Origin: Rappaport israeli
GTDB taxonomy: Bacteria; Pseudomonadota; Gammaproteobacteria; Cardiobacteriales; Cardiobacteriaceae
Assembly: GCF_001888055.1 (NCBI RefSeq)
Contig: NZ_LXHZ01000027.1
Coordinates: 1-64,000, forward strand
DNA length: 64,000 nt
Reading direction: 5' to 3'
Positions 9,121-17,540 of this stretch are shown here, in pieces. The position numbers and the translations under genes were made by a program. Each line of letters opens with the position of its first letter. The first letter of the stretch is position 1. The notes beneath the pieces were generated by a model. It had not been told where the DNA came from and searched no databases. It saw only the letters and a list, made by a program, of their open reading frames with translations.

Positions 9121-9173
9121 TAGGGTGAAAGTTTATTTTATTTTAATGTTTTTGCCTCTTGTTAGGAGACTAT

Positions 9174-10136
9174 ATGGGTAAGTTTTTGAAAAAAATTTTA
9201 GTTTTGAGTATGTTTGGGGGCGCTATGGTATCTCAGGCAGAGGAGTTGCCTCTGGTGGCAGTAACGCAAATTGTAGAACATCCTTCTTTGGATGCGATTT
9301 ATCAGGGGGTGCTGGATAAATTGAATGAGGAGGGGTTTTTGATGGGCAGACGATGCGCATTGAATATGAAATCGCGCAAGGGGATATATCGATTGCCTCA
9401 CAAATTGCGAAAAAATTTGCTGGAGAAAATCCAGCGGTGATTGTGGCAATTGCAACCCCTTCAGCACAAACAGCCGCCGCCGCGGCACGCAATACGCCGA
9501 TTGTGTTTGCAGCGATTACCGATCCCTTGGGGGCAAAATTGGTGAGCAATTTAGAAAAACCAGGTAAAAATATTACTGGGGTGAGCGATGTTATTCCTTT
9601 GGATAAGCAAATTGAGCTTATTTTAACCATTAAGCCTGATACGATGACCATTGGGACAATTTATAATCCTGGTGAGGCAAATTCAGCTTCGATTGTAAAA
9701 CAGCTAGAGGATTATTTAAGCGATAAACCGCAGTCGTTGCTTCCTGTTGTTGCAACTAAGAGTTCGGAAGTGCTTGGGGCAGCGCGCTCTTTGGTGGGTA
9801 AGGCGGATGTGATTTTTATCTTTTTGGACAATACCGCGGCTAGCGCTTTGGAGGCGGTGATTCATGTGGGAGAACAAAATCAATTGCCTGTATTTAGTGC
9901 AGATACGGATTCAGTAAAACGAGGCACTATTGCAGCATTGGGGTTTGATTATTTTGATGTTGGTAGAGCTTCGGGAGAGTATGTGGTTAAAATTTTAAGA
10001 GGGGCTCAGGCTGGGAATTATCTGTTGGTTATGCTGAGAAAGTAAATTTGGTGGTTAATCCCACTCAGGCGCAAAAGATGGCATTACTTTATCTGATGAG
10101 ATTTTACAACAAGCACATGAGGTGGTTGGTCAATAA
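9174..10136 (+). CDS. ABC transporter substrate-binding protein (ABC_sub_bind/TrpX type), three apparent frameshifts
   Basis: A secreted binding protein. Signal peptide MGKFLKKILVLSMFGGAMVSQA is followed by PLVAVTQIVEHPSLDAI. The core has IVAIATPSAQTAAAAA, PIVFAAITDPLGAKLV and DVIFIFLDNTAASALEAV, as in the PF04392 family that feeds aromatic amino acids or similar ligands to the permease downstream. Three one-base additions rebuild a continuous protein of about 320 residues: a T near 9337 (FFDGQTMRIEYE), a T near 10021 (YSVGYAEKVNLVV) and a G near 10080 (KMGITLSDEILQQ). AGGAGA at 9164-9169 selects the ATG at 9174. First gene of a three-gene ABC operon. Confidence 0.85.
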
Positions 10137-10162
10137 GTTTTAAAGCTTGTGCAATATTTTTA

Positions 10163-10193
10163 GTAGGGTGCTATTTAGTGCCCTACATTTTTT
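10163..10193 (+). terminator. intra-operon terminator/attenuator between binding protein and permease
   Basis: Stem GTAGGGTGC/GTGCCCTAC (9 pairs, two G-U) with loop TATTTA, then seven T. It lies 27 bases after the binding-protein stop and just before the permease ribosome binding site. Partial termination here would give more binding protein than membrane subunits. Confidence 0.7.
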
Positions 10194-10208
10194 AGGAGTA
10201 TGGGTTTG

Positions 10209-11113
10209 ATGTTATCAACGATTGCTTTTTATGGTGCGATTGAATCGGGACTGATTTATGCTTTGGTGGCGCTAAGTATTTATTTATCCTTTCGAATATT
10301 GGATTTTCCTGATTTGACGGTAGATGGGAGTTTCCCTTTAGGAGCGGCTGTTGCGGCAACGTTGATTGTTTCTGGATATCATCCATGGTTGGCGACCTTG
10401 GCGGCAGTTTTAGCTGGAATGTTCGCAGGTGGGGTAACGGCATTTCTAAGCGTGAAATTGCGGATTTTGAATTTATTGGCATCGATTTTAACCATGACGG
10501 CGCTATATTCGATTAATTTGCGCATTATGGGGCGTCCGAATGTGGCTTTATTGGGCGAGACAACGATATTGACGTTTTGGGAGCAATATTCTTGGCCTTA
10601 TTATGTTGTGTCGGTGGGATTGTTTTTTGTGGTGGTGTTGGGGGTGGTGGGGTTATTGTGGTGGTTTTTGCAATCAGAGGTGGGGCTGGCGATGCGTGCA
10701 ACTGGGGCAAATCCAGCGATGGCGCGTGCGCAAGGCATTACAACGGGGGGAATGACGTTTTTAGGATTGGCTTTGGCGAATGGTTTGGTGGGGCTTGCTG
10801 GGGCTTTGTTTGCACAAAGTCAGGGGTCTGCTGATATTACAATGGGGGTTGGGGTGATTGTTATTGGTTTGGCGTCTTTGATTGGTGGTGAGGCTATTAT
10901 GAGCCTAAATCGGTTATACGAGCATTAATCGGATGTGTGGTTGGTGCAATTGTCTATCGGTTGGCGATTGCTTTGGCGCTTAATGCGAATTTTTTGGGAT
11001 TAAAAGCGCAAGATTTGAATATGATTACGGCGTTTTTGGTTACGCTGGCAATCGTGTTGCCCAATATGCGCGCTAGAGGGTTCGCTTCTAAATTGATGCA
11101 GAGGAAAAAATGA
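10209..11113 (+). CDS. ABC transporter permease (TrpY type), one apparent frameshift
   Basis: Multi-pass membrane subunit of the importer, opening with FYGAIESGLIYALVAL and containing FRILDFPDLTVDGSFPLGAA, typical of the branched-chain-like permeases that pair with PF04392 binding proteins. The frame appears to stop at 10928. Adding one A near 10900 gives EAIMKPKSVIRALIG and extends the protein by two membrane segments to a TGA at 11111-11113. That stop overlaps the next ATG. AGGAG at 10194-10198 is too close to the ATG at 10200, so I choose the ATG at 10209. Confidence 0.87.
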
Positions 11114-11904
11114 TTAGTGCAAGTGAGATGCGAGTTACATTTGGACGGGGAACACCGCTTGAAAATCGTGCATTGCAGGGATTGAGTTTAACTTTGGAGG
11201 CGGGTGAGTTTGTAACCGTTATTGGCTCTAACGGGGCGGGCAAATCTACTTTGCTCAATGCGCTTGCTGGCGAGATTTTATTAGATGCAGGGCGCATTCT
11301 AATCGATGGGGAAGAGGTAACCCATTTATCTACGCATCAACGCGCGGCGAAAATCGCGCGAGTGTTTCAAAATCCTTTATTAGGGACATGTGAGCGCCTA
11401 AGTATTGAGGAAAATATGGCGCTGGCGATTAAGCGAGGGGGGAAGAGAGGATTGTCATGGGCGGTGAAAAATCGTTATAAAAAGCGCTTTCAAGAAGCGC
11501 TAGCGCATTTGAACTTGGGGTTAGAGAACCGTTTGCAGGATAAGATGGGTTTGTTATCAGGTGGGCAGCGGCAGGCGGTGAGTTTGCTTATGGCCAGTTT
11601 AACCCCATCAAGCATTTTATTATTAGATGAACATACAGCAGCGCTTGACCCAAAAACAGCGTCATTTGTAATCGCGCTCACGCAGGAAATCGTAGCGCAG
11701 GAAAAATTAACAACTTTGATGGTAACGCATAGCATGCGCCAAGCCTTGGATGTGGGCTCACGCACGATTATGTTGCATCAGGGGCGGGTGGTGTTTGATA
11801 TTGCTGATGAGGCGCGTTGTGGGTTAGGGGTGGCGGATTTGCTGAAATTATTTGAGCAACAAAGTGGTGAAAAAATGGGAGATGATGCGTTAATTTTAGG
11901 CTAG
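11110..11904 (+). CDS. ABC transporter ATP-binding protein (TrpZ type)
   Basis: ATPase of the same importer, 264 residues. Walker A is GSNGAGKST near residue 38, the signature is LSGGQRQAVSLL near 149, Walker B is ILLLDEHTAALDP near 172 and the switch His is in VTHSMRQAL. The ATGA overlap with the permease stop indicates translational coupling. This is the last gene of the operon, ended by the hairpin at 11991-12016. Confidence 0.92.
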   Translation: MISASEMRVTFGRGTPLENRALQGLSLTLEAGEFVTVIGSNGAGKSTLLNALAGEILLDAGRILIDGEEVTHLSTHQRAAKIARVFQNPLLGTCERLSIEENMALAIKRGGKRGLSWAVKNRYKKRFQEALAHLNLGLENRLQDKMGLLSGGQRQAVSLLMASLTPSSILLLDEHTAALDPKTASFVIALTQEIVAQEKLTTLMVTHSMRQALDVGSRTIMLHQGRVVFDIADEARCGLGVADLLKLFEQQSGEKMGDDALILG

Positions 11905-11990
11905 GTTGGCGCGAGTAAAAAAATAGGCTAAAGCCAATTAAATTAGGTGCGCTAAGGCATTGTTGCAAAAAACGTATTCTGTATTAAAGA

Positions 11991-12016
11991 ACGCCCACGA
12001 TAAAGTGGGCGTTTTG
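11991..12016 (+). terminator. intrinsic terminator
   Basis: 8-bp perfect stem ACGCCCAC/GTGGGCGT with loop GATAAA, followed by TTTTGT. It closes the ABC operon, and it may also serve the convergent DUF533 gene. Confidence 0.8.
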
Positions 12017-12044
12017 TGCATGTTATTTTTTATAGCGACTGGGA

Positions 12045-12728
12045 TTAAAATCCTGCTTGTTTTTCAAGATGCTCAACCAGAGATTTATCTAGATTAAGAG
12101 CTTGCGCAAGTTGATGAAGATAAACAATTTCTTTGCGGTGTAGGTCATCGCTAATGATGCGTGAGGCGAGATAGACTTCTGCAGCAAGTGCGGTATCGTT
12201 GCCGATTTCTTGCGCTAATTGCGCAGGGTTGGCGGGGTGTTGCAATTGTTGTTCAATCCATTGGCGAGTTTGTGCGTCCTCACTCCCTATTTCCTCAAGA
12301 ATAATTTGTTTTTCTTGATTATCAATGTGTCCGTCTGCAGAAGCGGCGGCAATCATGGCTTTGACAATGATACGGCTGTTGTTTTCTCTGCTTTGTTCGT
12401 TGCGTTCATAAGTTGGTTGGGTATTTGTTGTAGTGCTTTGGCTGGGTTGTTTGTCTTGCCAGCTTTGGTAGGCTTTATAGGCTAAAGTGCCAATGGCGGC
12501 AAGAGAACCCATTTTGCGCATGCTGCTGTTAATACCAATACCACGGCTTTTATTGCCCATAAGCATGGATAGCAGACCAGCCGCCGCCGCGCCACCACCT
12601 AACTTTTTAAGGGCATCGCGATTAATATCAAAACCATTGTTTGACTGCTGACTAGGTGAGCTATCGCGGTTGTCTAAGATTTTTTTGCCCGTTTGTAGGA
12701 CTTGATTCAAAATATTTTCGATATTCAT
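12045..12728 (-). CDS. DUF533 (YebE/TerB-like) inner-membrane-associated protein
   Basis: 227 residues. The N-terminal part has an amphipathic start, a Gly/Ala-rich segment (GGGAAAAGLLSMLMG) and a second short hydrophobic stretch (LAAIGTLAYKAYQSW). A Q/T-rich linker precedes a helical C-terminal TerB-like domain (IIVKAMIAAASADGHIDNQEK, then LAAEVYLASRIISDD). The DGHID block resembles the acidic metal-binding motif of TerB domains. Function is unknown; homologues such as E. coli YebE are envelope-stress-linked. Confidence 0.85.
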   Translation of the reverse strand: MNIENILNQVLQTGKKILDNRDSSPSQQSNNGFDINRDALKKLGGGAAAAGLLSMLMGNKSRGIGINSSMRKMGSLAAIGTLAYKAYQSWQDKQPSQSTTTNTQPTYERNEQSRENNSRIIVKAMIAAASADGHIDNQEKQIILEEIGSEDAQTRQWIEQQLQHPANPAQLAQEIGNDTALAAEVYLASRIISDDLHRKEIVYLHQLAQALNLDKSLVEHLEKQAGF

Positions 12729-12836
12729 AAAAACTCCGTAGATTTTAATTTAATAGATTTGGAGGTTTAGCATTATATCTTATAATGACGCTTGCATTGC
12801 AAGGGAGGTTAGGTTTGTGCTTTAAGGTTAAGTTAA

Positions 12837-13346
12837 ATGGCGGTTGAAGCAAGAGGGAAATGGGCGCAGGGGTTTGCGTTGTTGTCGTTTTTTTTATTAT
12901 TGATAGCATTTTATGCCTATGTTGAGGGTTGGTTGCAACAAGCGCATAATCCAAATCAGGCGCCTATGCAGTCAGACGGCGTGTTGCGACTGTTGCCTTC
13001 ACAAGATGGGCATTATCGTGTCTCTGGACAGATTAATGGCTATCCAGTGGTGTTTGTTTTAGATACAGGGGCAACTGGTATTGCTTTAAGCGAACAATTA
13101 GCACAACGCATTGGGTTAGTTGGGATGGGTGAAGTGCGTTCCATGACAGCTAATGGGCTGGTTTTGGCTAAGAGAACGCAACTGCAATCCATTCAAATTG
13201 GGGAAATAAGGCTTATCAATATGCCTGCTAGTATTTTGCCTAATATGGATGATGAAGTGCTTTTGGGAATGTCATTTTTGCGTCATTTTGATTGGCGACG
13301 TGCTCAGGGTGAGCTGTGGCTAACGCCTATGCAGAATAATTTCTAA
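12837..13346 (+). CDS. retropepsin-like aspartic protease (clan AA, TIGR02281 type)
   Basis: 169 residues. One N-terminal transmembrane segment (residues about 12-32) anchors a periplasmic domain with the catalytic motif VLDTGATGIALS near residue 77-88, plus a second hydrophobic motif, VLLGMSFLRHF near 142. A single DTG means it should work as a dimer, as retropepsins do. Substrates in bacteria are not established. It lies 18 bases ahead of the Crp/Fnr gene. Confidence 0.85.
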   Translation: MAVEARGKWAQGFALLSFFLLLIAFYAYVEGWLQQAHNPNQAPMQSDGVLRLLPSQDGHYRVSGQINGYPVVFVLDTGATGIALSEQLAQRIGLVGMGEVRSMTANGLVLAKRTQLQSIQIGEIRLINMPASILPNMDDEVLLGMSFLRHFDWRRAQGELWLTPMQNNF

Positions 13347-13364
13347 AGAATATAGGGGGTTGTA

Positions 13365-14095
13365 ATGATAAAAGAAGAATTATTGCATTCGCGATTACTG
13401 CGTGAGTCGTTATTTTTTAATCAGCTTAGTGATGCTGAGGCGCGCGAGATTTTAGCGCATACGCATATATCAGATTATCAGCGTGGTGAATATGTATTGA
13501 CCCAAGGTCAAATTCCTGAATTTATGATGTTTTTATTAAGTGGTGAGTTGTTTACTTTGCGTAGCACGCCTGAGGGCAGTGAAATTATTATCCGCATGTT
13601 AAGTGCTGGGGAGACTTGCATGGAGCGATTTTATTTCCGCCTGACCCTTCCCCTATCATGGTACGAGCTACTAAAGCATCAAAAGCGTTATGCATTGAGG
13701 CAGATTTTATTACACAGTATGCTAAAACCAACCATAAAGTCTCTCATAATCTATTGATTATCATTGCAAAATACTATCGAGCTGCAATTTTGCAAATTGA
13801 CAGTATTACCTTAAGAGACGCCACTTATCGAGTGGGACGCTATCTATTGAGTTTGTCGCTTAATCGTGGGCAGGTCAATCAATTTGATTTAATCTATAAA
13901 AAATCAGATATTGCCAATTATTTGGGAATGACACCAGAGACGCTTTCACGCTCTTTGAAAGAACTACAAAAATTAGGGGTTAAGGTGGAAAGTGGACATG
14001 TTCATTTAAGTGAAACGTTTCTTTTGGGAGAATTTTGTGATGCGGTGGATAAAAAGCGCTGTATTTGTACGACCTCTCTAAGCAGTGAGAGATGA
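13365..14095 (+). CDS. Crp/Fnr-family transcriptional regulator (Dnr-like), one apparent frameshift
   Basis: The N-terminal cyclic-nucleotide-binding-fold sensor (FFNQLSDAEAREILAHTHI, GEYVLTQGQIPEFMMFLLSGEL) is followed by a long dimer helix and a C-terminal winged helix with KKSDIANYLGMTPETLSRSLKELQ. The frame breaks near 13625. One added G joins ETCME to AILFPPDPSPIMVRA, and about 243 residues result. The CxxxC-rich N-terminus of true FNR is absent, so an iron-sulfur oxygen sensor is unlikely; a Dnr-type nitric oxide or redox regulator is possible. A GGGGG site precedes the ATG. It is convergent with bfd. Confidence 0.85.
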
Positions 14096-14096
14096 A

Positions 14097-14324
14097 TTAG
14101 GAGGCAAGCATTGGATTAAATACGATAGGCTGTTCTAAGAGAGGATCAGATAAGGGAGAGGATTGTCGCGTTGCGCTAAGCATTTCATCAACAAGAGGCA
14201 GGCATTGCCCACAGCCAGTACCAACTTTTAGATGCGCCATAAGCGCAAGACGGCTGGTGTGTCCTGCTTCTATAGCTTGGTAAATTTGCTTATCAGAGAT
14301 ATTTTTACAAAGGCAAATTTTCAT
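14097..14324 (-). CDS. bfd: bacterioferritin-associated ferredoxin-like [2Fe-2S] protein
   Basis: 75 residues. CLC at positions 4-6 and CGQC near 38-41 match the four-cysteine pattern of BFD domains (C-x-C...C-x2-C). Bfd reduces bacterioferritin to release stored iron. The C-terminal third beyond the domain is a low-complexity tail. A near-consensus Fur box overlaps its promoter region, which fits induction under iron limitation. No bacterioferritin gene is in the window. Confidence 0.88.
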   Translation of the reverse strand: MKICLCKNISDKQIYQAIEAGHTSRLALMAHLKVGTGCGQCLPLVDEMLSATRQSSPLSDPLLEQPIVFNPMLAS

Positions 14325-14334
14325 AAAAGCGATT

Positions 14335-14353
14335 CCTAATGATAATCTTTATC
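14335..14353. promoter_or_regulatory. candidate Fur box upstream of bfd
   Basis: CCTAATGATAATCTTTATC agrees with the 19-base Fur consensus (GATAATGATAATCATTATC) at 16 positions by my count. It starts 11 bases upstream of the bfd ATG. Binding would block bfd expression when iron is plentiful. Confidence 0.65.
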
Positions 14354-14521
14354 AACAGATAATAGGGCGAATGAGCAATGAAAGCAAACGGATATAATTA
14401 ATTGTTTATTGATTTTTTGTTGATTTTATTAATGATGACAATCAACACTAAATTAAAATCGTCTTAAATAGGGCGCTGGTGTTAAAATTAGTGGAAATAA
14501 GCGCGTGTGAAATAATACAGT

Positions 14522-15084
14522 ATGGACAATAATCATTTAGACCAAAATATATTTGATGCTCAGGGTTTTCGTTTTAATGTGGGGATTATTATTATTAATG
14601 AATTTGGGCAGGTTTTTTAGGTAAGCGGTGTGGGCAGAATTCATGGCAATTTCCGCAAGGCGGTTTAAATGCAGGGGAATCAACAATTGAGGCGATGTGG
14701 CGTGAATTATATGAAGAAACAGGACTGACCCAAGCGCATGTTGAGGTGGTGGGGGCAACAAGTGACTGGCTAAAATACCGTTTGCCAATTCGCTTTCGTC
14801 GACGTAGACGGCATGGATTGGTGCAATGCATTGGGCAAAAGCAAAAATGGTTTTTATTGCGTTTGAAAACAAAAGATGTAAGCGTGAATTTGACAACAAA
14901 TCTGACCCCTGAATTTGATGATTGGCGCTGGGCTGACTACTGGGAGCCAGTCAATGAGGTGGTGTATTTTAAGCGTAAGGTTTATCGTCATGCGCTTAAT
15001 CAGTTAAAAGGTTTTATTCCTGAACACCATGAATTAATTGAACAACAGGCTGAAGGTTTAAATGCTTTATCACAAGATAATTAA
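14522..15084 (+). CDS. rppH: RNA pyrophosphohydrolase (Nudix), one apparent frameshift
   Basis: Removes pyrophosphate from 5'-triphosphate mRNA ends to trigger decay. After repair the protein has about 187 residues: FRFNVGIIIINEFGQVFLGKR, WQFPQGGLNAGES, then a full Nudix box (G-x5-E-x7-REL-x-EE-x-G) and DWLKYRLP. A stop interrupts at 14619-14621. Lengthening the T6 run there to T7 restores the family sequence. The first frame begins at ATG 14522. The enzyme core is complete apart from the break, so a homopolymer miscall is the likely cause. Confidence 0.88.
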
Positions 15085-15461
15085 ACTGTGCTATGTCTAG
15101 TGGCTGATAACCAGCGTGTTGCTGGTTTTTTGTTTGAGCGCTGTGATAAATGTTGTTTAACTTGTTTGCTTGAAATAAGAAAGGTTAAAGAGGGTTGGGT
15201 TGGGTTTTGTATCTTTTGGGAAAATATATAAAAAGTTTAACTAAATCATTTGCTTGTCGGTGGTACAAGTCAAGGACGATGATTAAATGAGCGACCAGTA
15301 TTTTATAAAGGTTTGCAGAAATTAAGCGCCAATTTTTACGCTGTAAAAAAGAGAAAGCATTTATATTCAATAAATGCCATAAAAATACAATGGTGCAAAA
15401 TTCATTTATATAAAAATTATATAAAAATTGCGTCTATGCGTCTAAAGGATAGGGAAATGTG
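15085..15461. other. 377-base AT-rich gap holding the rppH terminator
   Basis: The hairpin at 15109-15131 is the only recognisable element. A leftward 61-codon frame at 15185-15370 has no family I know and no ribosome binding site, so I do not call it. Promoter signals for the leftward dksA gene would be on the other side, at about 15870-15930. Confidence 0.5.
15109..15131 (+). terminator. intrinsic terminator after rppH
   Basis: 7-bp stem AACCAGC/GCTGGTT with loop GTGTT, followed by TTTTG. Confidence 0.82.
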
Positions 15462-15863
15462 TTATCGGCTTTCGTAGTAGTGTTTTTCTCGTCTTTCGGA
15501 GAGTTGTTTGCAATCGATGCATAGTTCGGCGGTTGGGCGGGCTTCTAATCGTTTGATACCGATTTCTTCGCCACATTCTTCACAATAGCCAAAATCGTTT
15601 TTTTGAATGCGGATAAGGGCTTGTTCGATTTTTTTGAGCAGTTTGCGCTCACGGTCGCGGGTGCGTAGTTCTAGGGTAAATTCTTCTTCTAGTGTGGCGC
15701 GGTCGTTGAGGTCTGCGGTGGATTCGTGGGCTTGTTTGAGATGGTTTTGGGTGCGTTTGCTTTCTTCGTAAATGGCTTGTTTCCAGTTTTCTAGGATTTG
15801 GGTGAAGTGGGCTTTTTGGGCGTTGTTCATGTAGTCTTCATTAGAAGGGGGTTGGTTGCTCAT
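15462..15863 (-). CDS. dksA: RNA polymerase-binding transcription factor DksA
   Basis: Coiled-coil protein that enters the RNA polymerase secondary channel and, with ppGpp, retunes rRNA and amino-acid promoters. About 133 residues from the ATG at 15863. The N-terminal NAQKAHFTQILENWK helix, the coiled-coil hairpin with DLNDRATLEEEF (tip acidic residues D and A) and the zinc finger CEECGEEIG...CIDCK are all present. An upstream in-frame ATG at 15926 would add unconserved residues. It is leftward, next to znuB. Confidence 0.93.
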   Translation of the reverse strand: MSNQPPSNEDYMNNAQKAHFTQILENWKQAIYEESKRTQNHLKQAHESTADLNDRATLEEEFTLELRTRDRERKLLKKIEQALIRIQKNDFGYCEECGEEIGIKRLEARPTAELCIDCKQLSERREKHYYESR

Positions 15864-15951
15864 TGGCGGTATCCAATTGTAAAGGTTACAAGGGTTTAAG
15901 GGCGCGCATAGTAGCGAACTGTTCAAAGCTTGTCAAAATCACGTGGGTTTG

Positions 15952-16767
15952 TTAATGGGCTTGGCGTTGTCGGCTTAGGTTTTGGTAGATTTTATAAAGG
16001 CTTGCTATGAAATATTGTATGCCTGCAATAACAACGATGGCAGGTGCTACGGGGTAGTTGTATTGCCATGCTAGTGCGATGCCTAGGGTGGTGGAAAGGC
16101 TGGCGATAAGGATGGCAAGGGCGACGCTTTGTTCGGGCGTTTTGGCAATTTTGTTGGCGGCGTTCGCGGGGATGATGAGTAGGGCGATGACTAATAATAA
16201 TCCAAAAAATTGTACCATCACGCCAACAAATAGGGCGAGGATGAGAAGGAAGGCGAGGTCGTAATAGTGGCTATTTTTGAGTTCGGTTTGTGCGATGAGG
16301 GGGTGGAGGGTCATAAGAATAAGCGGTTGCCAAAGATAGCGTATACTCAGTGCGGTTAAAAAGGTAACGATGAGGATGATGTAGAACTGGGGGAGGTAGG
16401 CGGTGAGGATGTCTCCAAAGAGATAGCCCATGAGGTCGGTGCGGATGTGTTCAAGAGAGGAAAGAACAATAAGCCCAAGGGCGAGGGAGATGTGAGAGAG
16501 GGTGCCTAGGATGTTGTTGCTGTCGTCTTTGCTATGATGTTTGAGCAGATAGAGTAGGGCTACAAGGAGTAGGGCGATAAGCCAGATGCCTAGATAGATG
16601 GGAAGGTTTAGGGTGAGCGCTAGGGCAATGCCGAGTAGGGAGGCATGCGCAATGGCTTCCCCAAAATAAATAAGGCGTCGCCATCCAAGAAGCGCGCCTA
16701 GCGGTGCGGCAGTGGTGGCGGTGAGTAGGGCGCAAAGCCATGGAATGAGAATAAAGGAGATGAACAT
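15952..16767 (-). CDS. znuB: zinc ABC transporter permease
   Basis: 271 residues with about eight membrane segments. It belongs to the ABC-3 metal permease family, shown by WLCALLTATTAAPLGALLGWRRL near the start, then GEAIAHASLLGIAL, and LLVIALLIIPANAAN near residue 195. It pairs with the ATPase 12 bases upstream. Zinc, rather than manganese or iron, is inferred from the ZnuC neighbour and the Zur-like site. No periplasmic ZnuA is in the window. Confidence 0.85.
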   Translation of the reverse strand: MFISFILIPWLCALLTATTAAPLGALLGWRRLIYFGEAIAHASLLGIALALTLNLPIYLGIWLIALLLVALLYLLKHHSKDDSNNILGTLSHISLALGLIVLSSLEHIRTDLMGYLFGDILTAYLPQFYIILIVTFLTALSIRYLWQPLILMTLHPLIAQTELKNSHYYDLAFLLILALFVGVMVQFFGLLLVIALLIIPANAANKIAKTPEQSVALAILIASLSTTLGIALAWQYNYPVAPAIVVIAGIQYFIASLYKIYQNLSRQRQAH

Positions 16768-16779
16768 GGGGTGGCTCTC

Positions 16780-17484
16780 TTAGGCGGTGGGATGTTGTTG
16801 ATGAGGATAAAAGGCGATGTGTGTAGGCGCTGGCGTGCCAAATAATTGTATGAATTCTGGATGTTTTTGTATGTCTTCAGGGCTGCCTTGGCAACAGATG
16901 TGTTTGTTTAGGCATAAGACGCGGTCACTTTCTGCCATGACGAGGTGGAGGTCGTGGGAGACCATGAGGATGCTGGTTTGGTTGTGCTGCTGGTAGTCAC
17001 GAATGATTTTATAAAATTGGTCGAGGGTGGTGGGGTCGATGCCAGCGGCGGGTTCGTCTAGGACGATGAGTTGGGGATTTCTTAGGAGGGCGCGGGCAAG
17101 AAGTAGGCGCTGGGTTTCGCCTCCTGAGAGGGTTTGTAGGGGTTTGTTGAGAAGTGTGAGCAGATTTAGGCGCTTGAGCCATGGGTTGTCAGGGCTTGGG
17201 CGGAGGTCTTTGAGAAAGCGTTGCGCGGTGATGGGGAGGTCTACAGGAACATGAAAACGTTGGGGGAGGTAGCTGATTTTAAGGTGCGGTTGGCGGTAAA
17301 TGTGTCCACGAGTGGGTTTGAGGTGGTTTAAGATGAGGGCGAGCAGGCTACTTTTGCCTGCGCCGTTGGGACCTACAATGGTAAGGATTTGATTTGTATA
17401 AATTTCTAGGTTGATGTGTTCCAGAATAGGGCGTTGGTCTATTTGATAATGGATGTTTTTTAGGGTGATAATGGCGTGGGGCAT
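16780..17484 (-). CDS. znuC: zinc ABC transporter ATP-binding protein
   Basis: 234 residues. Walker A GPNGAGKSS near 39, signature LSGGETQRLLLARAL near 119-133, Walker B LIVLDEPAAGID near 139-150 and VSHDLHLVMAESDRVLCLN near 173, a stretch typical of ZnuC. It drives uptake through ZnuB. First gene of the leftward znuC-znuB pair, divergent from priA with 56 bases between them containing a Zur-like palindrome. Confidence 0.88.
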   Translation of the reverse strand: MPHAIITLKNIHYQIDQRPILEHINLEIYTNQILTIVGPNGAGKSSLLALILNHLKPTRGHIYRQPHLKISYLPQRFHVPVDLPITAQRFLKDLRPSPDNPWLKRLNLLTLLNKPLQTLSGGETQRLLLARALLRNPQLIVLDEPAAGIDPTTLDQFYKIIRDYQQHNQTSILMVSHDLHLVMAESDRVLCLNKHICCQGSPEDIQKHPEFIQLFGTPAPTHIAFYPHQQHPTA

Positions 17485-17507
17485 GGGGTGCTTTGAGGTT
17501 AAAAAGG

Positions 17508-17520
17508 GTTACAGTATAAC
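17508..17520. promoter_or_regulatory. candidate Zur operator between znuC and priA
   Basis: GTTACAGTATAAC is a near-perfect dyad that matches the core of the gammaproteobacterial Zur palindrome (GTTATANTATAAC) except at one position. It lies 24 bases upstream of znuC. Repression with zinc bound would fit its position. Confidence 0.6.
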
Positions 17521-17540
17521 GTTTAGTTTTGGGGTGAACA

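Noticed and set aside
8918-9173. Glycine riboswitch before the AGCS symporter
   Set aside because: G-rich tracts exist, but I cannot find the paired aptamer core or a convincing expression platform.
15185-15370. 61-codon leftward ORF
   Set aside because: No ribosome binding site, no family resemblance, AT-rich gap; probably chance.
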